DNA of 42,815 bases, from assembly GCA_964355775.1 (NCBI GenBank), contig CAYHEP010000003.1, forward strand, positions 1 through 42,815. The letters are read 5' to 3'. Shown here one piece after another: positions 1 through 5,770 of the stretch; within the stretch, counting starts at the first letter, position 1, and every line of letters starts with the position of its first letter. The stretch comes from JBBTSB01 sp964355775 (GTDB lineage: Bacteria > Patescibacteriota > Minisyncoccia > 2-02-FULL-40-12 > IGHO2-01-FULL-4-A). Below the pieces are notes generated by a model that saw only the letters and a list, made by a program, of their open reading frames with translations, was not told the origin of the DNA and ran no database searches. The translations under genes were made by a program, and so were the position numbers.

Positions 1-101
1 TCAAACATCAAACAGATACATCCAGAGTGTTACCGATGTATCTCATCTTATTCATAGTATTGAAATTGCCATGAGGCTGGTGTAATATAGAAAGACCATG
101 A

Positions 102-213
102 ATCCCGTTAGAAGCAACCCTGGCGAGTTCGTGAATACAGTATGTATAGTATCAGAATAATCAAGTACGAACAGTTAGACCATCAGAATGCCTGTTCGTG
201 CTTCTAACGGGAT
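102..213. repeat. 14-bp inverted repeat flanking the first promoter
   Basis: Left arm 102-115 (ATCCCGTTAGAAGC) and right arm 200-213 (GCTTCTAACGGGAT) are perfect inverted copies, 84 bp apart. The right arm ends on the ATG chosen for the DsbA-like gene. A possible -10 box (TATAGT, 145-150) lies between the arms. The rest of 1-187 shows no coding sequence. The role is unknown; an operator pair or the ends of a small insertion are both possible. Confidence 0.6.
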
Positions 214-859
214 GAAAAAATCCATATTGATCTGGGTTGGAGTGTTTGCGGGGACGTTTTTGGCGCTGTTTTTACTCATCAAGTATCAGGGCGGAACGGT
301 TGCCGATTCTGGTAAAGTCTACCCGGAGGTAAGCATAATCAGCTCGACTGACCAGACAAAAGGCAAGGTTGATTCCAAGGTGGTTTTGGTCGAGTACGGC
401 GATTTTCAGTGCCCTGCATGCGCTGCTTTTCAACCGCTGGTGGATGAGATTATGAAGACGTATGGAGATCGCATACAGCTGGTGTTTAGGGATTTTCCTT
501 TGCCACAGCATCAGTTTGCCGTGCCGGCCGCGCGATATGCGGAAGCCGCGGGAAAGCAGGGAAAATATTGGGAGATGTACGATAAGATTTACGCCGGACA
601 GACAAAATGGGCGTCTTTAAAAGATGCCGATCCTATATTTCAATCATACGCGCAAGATTTGAAACTTGACATGGTCATGCTGAAAAAAGACATGGATTCG
701 GATTCCATCAAGACCGGCATCGAGGATGATCGTTTGAGCGGAGTGAAGTTTTATGTCAACTCAACGCCGACCTTTTTTTTGAACGGCAAGAAACTGGTCT
801 TTAAATCCCTTAACTATGAAGAATTTAAATCGTATATTGACACTGCTCTTGGCGGCTAG
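212..859 (+). CDS. DsbA-like thiol:disulfide oxidoreductase, membrane-anchored
   Basis: A 215-residue protein with a basic start, one N-terminal membrane segment (about residues 4-24) and a thioredoxin-fold domain. The redox motif CPAC lies at residues 67-70, preceded by EYGDFQ as in DsbA/BdbD families. The cis-proline loop near the C-terminus reads NSTPTFFLNG. It should oxidise or isomerise cysteines in secreted proteins, with the fold outside the membrane. An earlier ATG at 188 adds eight residues; 212 is preferred because it gives a normal signal anchor. Its end overlaps the VKOR gene by 44 bp in another frame, so the two are probably co-expressed and work as oxidant and re-oxidant. Fold and motif are clear; the partner role is inferred from the neighbour. 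Confidence 0.93.
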   Translation: MKKSILIWVGVFAGTFLALFLLIKYQGGTVADSGKVYPEVSIISSTDQTKGKVDSKVVLVEYGDFQCPACAAFQPLVDEIMKTYGDRIQLVFRDFPLPQHQFAVPAARYAEAAGKQGKYWEMYDKIYAGQTKWASLKDADPIFQSYAQDLKLDMVMLKKDMDSDSIKTGIEDDRLSGVKFYVNSTPTFFLNGKKLVFKSLNYEEFKSYIDTALGG

Positions 860-1262
860 CTTTCTGGGCTTCGTTGAAACCGCCTATCTGACCATCAGCC
901 ATTACCAAAACGTCATTCCGCCCTGTACAACCGGAGGATGTGAAATTGTGTTGACGAGTCCATACTCTGTCATTGCGGGTTTGCCGACAGCATTGTGGGG
1001 CTTATTGTATTACGTCGGTATTTTTATATTGGTATCGGTATTCAGAAAGAACGGAAATCCCAAGCGTGCCGTGCTATTGCTTGAAATCGTAGGAGCTGGA
1101 TTTGTCGGATCGTTGATCTTGTTGTATCTCCAGCTTGCCGTCATTCATGCGATCTGTCTTTATTGCATGGGTTCATTCGCCATTAATTTTCTTTTGGTTG
1201 TGTTCGCATCGGTTCTTGTAAAAAATCGCAACGCATGGCTACCAGCTGGAAGTTCTACCTGA
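816..1262 (+). CDS. Vitamin K epoxide reductase (VKOR) family protein
   Basis: A 148-residue integral membrane protein with four to five hydrophobic segments. The loop cysteines C37 and C42 (PPCTTGGCE), the conserved serine S48 and the membrane-embedded C114-LY-C117 pair match the bacterial VKOR family, which re-oxidises DsbA-like proteins using quinone. It starts inside the end of the DsbA-like gene and itself overlaps the next gene by 28 bp, a strong sign of one translated unit. No Shine-Dalgarno is visible before the ATG, consistent with translational coupling. Together with the upstream gene it forms a complete oxidative folding pair. Confidence 0.92.
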   Translation: MKNLNRILTLLLAASFLGFVETAYLTISHYQNVIPPCTTGGCEIVLTSPYSVIAGLPTALWGLLYYVGIFILVSVFRKNGNPKRAVLLLEIVGAGFVGSLILLYLQLAVIHAICLYCMGSFAINFLLVVFASVLVKNRNAWLPAGSST

Positions 1263-2308
1263 ATTCAAACGATGCGTGGGATGCGATGTACCGAGACTGC
1301 CTTTCAGCAAAACATTCCATAGATATCGAACAATACATCATGAAATACGAGCCAGCCACGGCTCGGTTTTTTGAGGTATGCATGGAAAAAGCCCGCGCGG
1401 GTGTTGCTGTGCGTCTTTTGTGCGACATGGTGGGAAGCTATCAGATTTACGAATCCCCCGTAATCAACGATTTGCGCGATGCAGGAGTGCAGGTGCGATT
1501 TGTCCATCCTATCAGTCCTTGGCGTGTTACAAATTTCACGTCGTGGTTGTTCCGTGACCACCGCAAGTTTTTGCTTGTAGATGGCGCTATTGGTCACACG
1601 GGTGGCGTGGGGTTGAACGAAAAAACCAAAAACTGGCGCGATACCAATATCCGTTTGATCGGTCCGGTGGTTGGCTCTATGCAGGAGGAGGTTGATGCCA
1701 TGTGGAAGGCTGTGGCGATGGGTACTGTTTCTCGAACTGGTAGAAAGCGCGCATCGTCTCAAGATGGTTTTATGCTTTTGACCAATGCAGCGAGATTCCG
1801 CAGGCGAGCAATGTACAAAAACATGTCACGTACGATCAAGCAAGCAAAGCGATTTGCCTATTTTACTACGCCGTATTTTATTCCGCCCATCCGTCTTTTT
1901 CGCAAACTCGTCAAAGCGGCGCGTCGCGGAGTTGATGTTAGGATTTTGGTACCGCTGTCGTCTGATATCGGCATCGTGGACTATGTGTCGCAGTCTTTTT
2001 TCACATTGGCGCTAAAATCCGGCATCCGATTGTATCGCTATCAACCCGATATGATCCATTCCAAAACGGCCGTCATTGATGATGCTTGGGCAACGATCGG
2101 GAGTATGAATCTCAACAATCAAAGTTTCAAATACAGCTACGAGGCAAACATCGTAACGACCGACTCTGCGTGCATCGCTGAGCTCAAAGAACAATTCTTG
2201 ACCGATCTTGATCACGCGCAAGAGCTCCATCTGGAAACATGGGAACAGCGATCATTGCTATCCAAATTTCTTGAATTTTTCACGTGGCCATTGCACGGAT
2301 TCTTTTGA
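1235..2308 (+). CDS. Phospholipase D-like protein, cardiolipin synthase type
   Basis: A 357-residue protein with two HKD (HxKxxxxD) motifs: H109-R-K111 with D116 (DHRKFLLVDG) and H275-S-K277 with D282 (IHSKTAVIDD). Each is followed by the glycine- and asparagine-containing strand typical of the family (GVGLNEK, GSMNLNNQS). The spacing and the PYFIPP segment are as in bacterial cardiolipin synthases, which join phosphatidylglycerol molecules. It lacks the N-terminal transmembrane pair of the long ClsA type, so it resembles the shorter ClsB-like forms. Substrate is inferred from the family only. It is the third member of the overlapping DsbA-VKOR unit. Confidence 0.88.
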   Translation: MATSWKFYLNSNDAWDAMYRDCLSAKHSIDIEQYIMKYEPATARFFEVCMEKARAGVAVRLLCDMVGSYQIYESPVINDLRDAGVQVRFVHPISPWRVTNFTSWLFRDHRKFLLVDGAIGHTGGVGLNEKTKNWRDTNIRLIGPVVGSMQEEVDAMWKAVAMGTVSRTGRKRASSQDGFMLLTNAARFRRRAMYKNMSRTIKQAKRFAYFTTPYFIPPIRLFRKLVKAARRGVDVRILVPLSSDIGIVDYVSQSFFTLALKSGIRLYRYQPDMIHSKTAVIDDAWATIGSMNLNNQSFKYSYEANIVTTDSACIAELKEQFLTDLDHAQELHLETWEQRSLLSKFLEFFTWPLHGFF

Positions 2309-2318
2309 AATTTATAAT
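2291..2318 (+). promoter_or_regulatory. Promoter TTGCAC-16-TATAAT, 6 nt before the start codon
   Basis: The -35 TTGCAC (2291-2296) and a perfect -10 TATAAT (2313-2318) end exactly 6 nt before the ATG at 2325. Transcription should therefore start at or next to the start codon, giving a leaderless mRNA. Confidence 0.7.
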
Positions 2319-2324
2319 TTTTCC

Positions 2325-2651
2325 ATGTACCCAAAACCGCCGCGCAACGACAATAAATACCAATGGACCAACCACGTCCAGCAGAAGATGATGCACTACG
2401 GCATCTCGGAAAGTTTGATCAAACGTATCACCCGTTTTCCTGAACGTACGGAAGAGGGTATAGCGCCGAAAACCGTCGCCGTGATGAAGCCGACCTCCAG
2501 CAAGAAGCAGGAGGTGTGGGTCATGTACACGGGTATTGGTACCAAAAAGAAGATCATTTCCGCGTGGCGGTACCCGGGCGTCAGTCCTTTGGGAAGAAAA
2601 ATCCCCATTCCCGACGAAATATTGCAAGAACTTGAGAATATGGTAGAGTGA
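2325..2651 (+). CDS. Small basic protein, possibly DUF4258-like
   Basis: A 108-residue soluble protein. The pattern H-x-x-x-K-M-x-x-Y-G-I-S followed by a hydrophobic/proline stretch, and later a WVMYT strand and an IISAWR strand, recalls DUF4258-type proteins (a fold related to RelE/BrnT toxins), but this is a weak, motif-level match. The ATG at 2325 is chosen because it lies 6 nt after a consensus -10 box; a reading frame open further upstream overlaps the phospholipase gene and is not needed. The stop codon overlaps a GTG of the next gene (GTGA), so the two are likely co-translated. Confidence 0.75.
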   Translation: MYPKPPRNDNKYQWTNHVQQKMMHYGISESLIKRITRFPERTEEGIAPKTVAVMKPTSSKKQEVWVMYTGIGTKKKIISAWRYPGVSPLGRKIPIPDEILQELENMVE

Positions 2652-3238
2652 TTTGTATGAAAACCATATTAGTTATTATTATTATTTTAGTAGCGCTTGG
2701 TATCGGAGGATATGTTTTTAAGCATCAAAAACCTGCATTATCAATTGAATCACCAACGATGACACCGACACAAACGACAACGCCGGCACCACAAACCTTG
2801 TATACCGCCACGATGCGGACCCAGCGGGGGGATATTGTTTTGGAATTGTACGGCGATAAAGCGCCAAAGACCGTTGAGAATTTTGTAAAACTTTCGCGTG
2901 CCGGATTTTATGACGGTACAAAGTTTCACCGTGTCATTGCCGATTTTATGATTCAGGGAGGAGATCCACTTTCCATAACCGACGATCCACGTGTGGGTAC
3001 AGGAGGTCCCGGGTATCAGTTCGAAGACGAGATCAATGACATGAAAATCCTGCCCGGTGTCATCGCCATGGCAAACGCCGGCCCCAATACCAATGGCAGT
3101 CAATTTTTCATCGTTACCACCCAGCCCCAGCCTCATCTTGATGGCAAACATACGGTATTTGGAAAAGTCATCAGTGGCATGGATGTCGTACTCAAAATCA
3201 AACAAGGAGACGTAGTCACAGGTGTTACGATCAAATAA
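2648..3238 (+). CDS. Peptidyl-prolyl cis-trans isomerase, cyclophilin type, membrane-anchored
   Basis: A 196-residue protein with an N-terminal hydrophobic anchor (ILVIIIILVALGIGGYVF), a Pro/Thr-rich linker and a complete cyclophilin domain. Diagnostic strings are KFHRVIADFMIQGGDP, the GSQFFI active-site strand and HLDGKHTVFGKV, with the catalytic Arg in FHRV. It should speed proline isomerisation in proteins outside the membrane. The GTG start at 2648 overlaps the previous stop (GTGA), matching other start/stop overlaps here; an ATG at 2657 is a reasonable alternative and would shorten the protein by three residues. Confidence 0.93.
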   Translation: MICMKTILVIIIILVALGIGGYVFKHQKPALSIESPTMTPTQTTTPAPQTLYTATMRTQRGDIVLELYGDKAPKTVENFVKLSRAGFYDGTKFHRVIADFMIQGGDPLSITDDPRVGTGGPGYQFEDEINDMKILPGVIAMANAGPNTNGSQFFIVTTQPQPHLDGKHTVFGKVISGMDVVLKIKQGDVVTGVTIK

Positions 3239-3268
3239 AAATTGCAACGCCCCGAACAACAGCGTTGC
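3228..3268 (-). terminator. Rho-independent terminator of the minus-strand small operon
   Basis: GCAACGC (3244-3250) pairs with GCGTTGC (3262-3268). Read on the minus strand, the hairpin is followed by AATTTTTATTT. It lies directly after the 31-residue minus-strand gene and abuts the converging cyclophilin gene. Confidence 0.75.
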
Positions 3269-3269
3269 G

Positions 3270-3365
3270 TCAGGGCGGACCTCCTTTCTTGGAGAGAGGG
3301 AACCATATGAATCCCATGGTCAGGACGAAAATCCCGACCGCGACGAGGAACCGGAGAAACTTCAT
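3270..3365 (-). CDS. 31-residue single-span membrane peptide
   Basis: The ATG at 3365 is preceded by AGGAGG with a 5-nt spacer, an unusually strong ribosome binding site for this window. The peptide starts MKFLRFLVAVGIFVLTMGF and ends in KKGGPP, so it is one hydrophobic helix with a basic, glycine/proline tail. It is the second gene of a two-gene minus-strand unit; the upstream gene's stop overlaps its Shine-Dalgarno. A terminator follows immediately. Codons end mostly in C or G (TTC, CTC, GTC), unlike nearby large genes. No family is recognised; support comes from signals rather than homology. Confidence 0.7.
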   Translation of the reverse strand: MKFLRFLVAVGIFVLTMGFIWFPLSKKGGPP

Positions 3366-3374
3366 GGGCGCCTC

Positions 3375-3563
3375 CTATCGTCCCGTGAGCTTCTTGATGA
3401 TGGCGAAAACGGCGAGGAAGACTGTGCCGAGGAAGCTAGACTCGACCGTCTTCTTTTTCGCTCCTCCGTTTTTCGTTTTTGTCGACTGGTGGGTCGCCTG
3501 CGCGAGACAGGCATGCGGATGCTCCTCAACGATCCGCATACCGCATTTGTTGCAGTTCGTCAT
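3375..3563 (-). CDS. 62-residue zinc-ribbon-like membrane protein
   Basis: The start has a GGAGG ribosome binding site 5 nt before the ATG. Residues 4-7 are a CxxC (MTNCNKCG) followed by His and Cys (HPHAC), a likely half zinc ribbon; a basic linker leads to a C-terminal hydrophobic helix (LGTVFLAVFAIIKK). It probably sits on the inner face of the membrane as a metal-binding tail-anchored protein, which is inference. It leads the two-gene minus unit, with promoter TTGTCA-17-TAGAGA at 3582-3610 and a terminator at 3228-3268. Confidence 0.75.
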   Translation of the reverse strand: MTNCNKCGMRIVEEHPHACLAQATHQSTKTKNGGAKKKTVESSFLGTVFLAVFAIIKKLTGR

Positions 3564-3581
3564 GGGAGCCTCCGTAACCTA

Positions 3582-3632
3582 TCTCTACCACGTTCCGGAT
3601 TTTTTGACAAATAACTCGAAGTACGATATACT
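3582..3632. promoter_or_regulatory. Divergent promoters with overlapping -35 boxes
   Basis: Plus strand: TTGACA (3604-3609), 17 nt, TATACT (3627-3632), facing the helicase. Minus strand: TTGTCA (3610-3605), 17 nt, TAGAGA (3587-3582), facing the small zinc-ribbon gene. The two -35 boxes overlap with a 1-nt offset, so RNA polymerase cannot occupy both at once. The same geometry occurs at 39.2 and 41.05 kb. Confidence 0.75.
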
Positions 3633-3638
3633 AGCAAC

Positions 3639-4847
3639 ATCATCGAAACTCAGCAACCACACACGTTTTACGGTCTTGGGATAGCGCCCAATTTTTTGAC
3701 AGCTCTTGATCAGTTGGGTTTTACCGTGCCCACGCCCATCCAGCTCAAAGCCATTCCGATCGCCATCGATGGCAAAGACATGGTTGGCATCGCGCAGACG
3801 GGTACGGGCAAGACGCTTGCATTTGGCGTGCCGATGCTCCAGCGACTCATGGGGACCAAAAACGTCGGGCTCGTCATTTTGCCGACGCGCGAGCTTGCAA
3901 GCCAAGTCGAACAGGCATTGCAAACCATCGGTCGCCAATTCGGTCTACGCACGGCGGTGCTGATCGGCGGGACAGGCATCAATCCACAGATCAGCGCGCT
4001 TCGCCGCCAGCCAAATGTCATCATCGGTACGCCCGGACGCATTATTGACCATCTTGAACAACGCACACTTTCGCTCAACAATGTTTCCATTTTGGTGCTC
4101 GATGAAGCCGACCGCATGCTCGATATGGGGTTTGCACCGGCGATCAAACGCATTTTGACCGTCGTCCCGCGCGAGCGCCAGACGATGCTCTTTTCCGCGA
4201 CCATGCCCGATGACATCGTGCGCATTGCCAACCAACACATGAAGCTTCCGCTCCGCGTCGAGATGGCTCCGCAGGGTACCGCCGCCGAGCGTGTTTCGCA
4301 CGAGGTATTTATCGTACCGAAAGAGTCTAAGATGCGATTACTTGAAAAACTGCTCGCTGACTACCATGGTACGGTGCTGGTTTTTTCGCGCACCAAACAT
4401 GGCGCCAAAAAGATAGCTCATGCCGTTTCCGCGATCGGGCACACGGTTGCCGAGCTCCATGCCAATCGCTCGCTGTCACAGCGCACGCAAGCGCTTGACG
4501 GATTCAAATCCGGACGCTATCGCGTGTTGGTCGCCACGGACATCGCATCGCGCGGCATTGACGTCAAAAACATCGAGCTCGTCATCAATTTTGATATTCC
4601 AGAAAATCCCGAAGACTACGTACACCGCATCGGACGCACGGGACGCGCCGGAGAAGCAGGACGCGCTATTTCGTTTGCGACACCAGACCAAAACCGCGAT
4701 GTGCGCGACATCCAGCGTCTCATGCGTATGACCTTGCCGGTTTCGCGTTTGCCGTCTGATTTGCCTCCCGCCCGCGTCATGCCCTCCGTCCCTCGCTCCA
4801 TGCCCCCACGCAATTTCAACCGCAATTCTCGCCCGTACCGAAGATAA
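3639..4847 (+). CDS. DEAD-box ATP-dependent RNA helicase, RhlE-like
   Basis: All core motifs are present: Q-motif (TVPTPIQ), Walker A (AQTGTGKT), PTRELA, GG, TPGR, DEAD in VLDEADRMLDMGF, SAT, then FSRTK, VATDIASRGID and HRIGRTGRAG. A short Arg/Asn-rich tail (NFNRNSRPYRR) can bind RNA. It unwinds structured RNA, probably in ribosome assembly or decay. The start is odd. The only ATG/GTG/TTG option is a TTG at 3696 without a ribosome binding site. The family N-terminus (TFYGLGIAP) is encoded upstream of it and in frame, back to ATC at 3639, which lies exactly 6 nt after the -10 box. A leaderless mRNA starting with AUC is therefore proposed; from 3639 the product is 402 residues, from 3696 it is 383. 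Confidence 0.9.
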   Translation: MIETQQPHTFYGLGIAPNFLTALDQLGFTVPTPIQLKAIPIAIDGKDMVGIAQTGTGKTLAFGVPMLQRLMGTKNVGLVILPTRELASQVEQALQTIGRQFGLRTAVLIGGTGINPQISALRRQPNVIIGTPGRIIDHLEQRTLSLNNVSILVLDEADRMLDMGFAPAIKRILTVVPRERQTMLFSATMPDDIVRIANQHMKLPLRVEMAPQGTAAERVSHEVFIVPKESKMRLLEKLLADYHGTVLVFSRTKHGAKKIAHAVSAIGHTVAELHANRSLSQRTQALDGFKSGRYRVLVATDIASRGIDVKNIELVINFDIPENPEDYVHRIGRTGRAGEAGRAISFATPDQNRDVRDIQRLMRMTLPVSRLPSDLPPARVMPSVPRSMPPRNFNRNSRPYRR

Positions 4848-4853
4848 CGCTAC

Positions 4854-4882
4854 TTGACAGAAGAACTGGTACATGATACGCT
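4854..4882 (+). promoter_or_regulatory. Promoter TTGACA-17-TACGCT
   Basis: A consensus -35 (4854-4859) and a fair -10 (4877-4882) lie just after the helicase stop. They face a 55-codon reading frame about 80 nt downstream, so this transcript has a leader of roughly 75 nt, unlike most units here. Confidence 0.55.
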
Positions 4883-4964
4883 GTAAGCGGAGTGTTTTGT
4901 TTGGCTATGACCAGCGGCGCGGTGCGTCGACCCGCGTAAAAACCTCCAAGCGCAGAATAATCCT

Positions 4965-5132
4965 ATGAAATTATTCTCTGCCCTTGGACTGGTCGTAGTG
5001 TTCATACTCCTCGCCGTGATGATGCCCCGCATCTATCACGACGTCGAGTCAACCCTCCACCAGTTCATTAGTGTTTTGCAGGACCTACTCATCCTCGCAA
5101 AGCACGCTGTCGCCACGATCTCTCTGCCATAA
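4965..5132 (+). CDS. 55-residue membrane or secreted peptide
   Basis: An ATG at 4965 opens a 55-residue frame beginning MKLFSALGLVVVFILLAVMM, a clear hydrophobic helix or signal sequence, followed by an amphipathic segment (HQFISVLQDLLILAKHAV). It lies between a promoter at 4854-4882 and a strong terminator at 5151-5185, so it forms its own short transcription unit. No Shine-Dalgarno is obvious. Codons favour C-ending forms as in the other small genes. Function is unknown and homology was not recognised. Confidence 0.55.
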   Translation: MKLFSALGLVVVFILLAVMMPRIYHDVESTLHQFISVLQDLLILAKHAVATISLP

Positions 5133-5150
5133 GCGGATCGAGATCGCGAG

Positions 5151-5185
5151 AGCCCTATACATTCATTTGTGTAGGGCTTTTCTCA
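5151..5185 (+). terminator. Rho-independent terminator
   Basis: AGCCCTATAC (5151-5160) pairs over ten base pairs, one of them G-U, with GTGTAGGGCT (5169-5178) around an 8-nt loop and is followed by TTTTC. It ends the short 4965-5132 unit. Confidence 0.85.
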
Positions 5186-5188
5186 TGG

Positions 5189-5194
5189 TAGGAT
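5189..5194 (+). promoter_or_regulatory. Extended -10 box TGG-TAGGAT, 6 nt before ATG 5201
   Basis: The hexamer TAGGAT follows TGG (extended -10) and ends 6 nt before the ATG. The -35 is weak (TTGTGT at 5167-5172, overlapping the terminator stem). A leaderless transcript is implied. Confidence 0.5.
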
Positions 5195-5200
5195 GAAATC

Positions 5201-5734
5201 ATGAGTGATATGTTGCGTGAGCTTTCCTCTCCCAAAAAAATCCAAGACTTTTTAAATCAAACTCCCAAGAGCGTTCATTGTCTCGAGGGGGCTTTGTTTG
5301 CGGCGCTTGCTTTGTGGTATCACGGTGAAAAGCCTCTCCTTATGGACCTTGCCAGCACGCCGTATGACTACGATCATGTCGTGGCGCTTTTTCGCAAACA
5401 TGGCCACTGGGGTGCGATCAGCAAAACCCATCACGCCGTCTTGCGCTACCGAGAACCGGTGTATCAAAGCGTGCGTGAGCTTGCCATGTCGTACTTTCAT
5501 GAATATTTTTTGGACGACGGCGTAAAGACACTCCGTTCATACTCGGATCCCGTCGATCTTTCCAAGATCAAGGACCGCTCATGGATTACCGCGAAAAAGA
5601 ACCTCGGAAATTTAGTGGATTTATTAAACGCCGCCCCACACCACAAGATCCTCGACCGGCGTATGATTTCCGGTCTTCGCAAAGCCGATTCGATCGAACG
5701 CACGGCGGGAAAACTCAAAGAGTGGACAACATAA
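5201..5734 (+). CDS. Conserved hypothetical protein with Cys/His enzyme-like pattern
   Basis: A 177-residue soluble protein. Around residue 27 the sequence VHCLEGALFAALAL has a Cys at the start of a helix, then LLMDL, then DYDHVVALFRKHGHWGAIS and later YFHEYF. A Cys at a helix start followed by His and Asp on strands is the arrangement of transglutaminase or papain-like folds, and I recall similar unnamed proteins in proteobacteria with the same strings. No catalytic role can be asserted from this alone. It has its own leaderless-type promoter and is followed after about 35 nt by the lipase unit. Confidence 0.8.
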   Translation: MSDMLRELSSPKKIQDFLNQTPKSVHCLEGALFAALALWYHGEKPLLMDLASTPYDYDHVVALFRKHGHWGAISKTHHAVLRYREPVYQSVRELAMSYFHEYFLDDGVKTLRSYSDPVDLSKIKDRSWITAKKNLGNLVDLLNAAPHHKILDRRMISGLRKADSIERTAGKLKEWTT

Positions 5735-5758
5735 CCTTTTCTTTTTTTTCTGGAGCTC

Positions 5759-5764
5759 TATAAT
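5759..5764 (+). promoter_or_regulatory. -10 box TATAAT before the lipase gene
   Basis: A perfect TATAAT at 5759-5764. No good -35 is present, only a T-rich stretch. Six nt later, at 5771, lies an in-frame ATC that would be the first codon of a natural signal peptide. Confidence 0.6.
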
Positions 5765-5770
5765 AAAAAG

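Noticed and set aside
3265..3684. Plus-strand frames of 130-139 codons between cyclophilin and helicase
   Set aside because: The region has two minus-strand genes with strong ribosome binding sites, a promoter and a terminator; the plus frames are their shadows.
3710..4301. Minus-strand frames of 118-176 codons opposite the helicase
   Set aside because: They overlap helicase core motifs on the other strand and are explained by its codon bias.
4850..5032. 60-codon minus-strand frame after the helicase
   Set aside because: No start signals; a plus-strand unit with promoter and terminator explains the region better.
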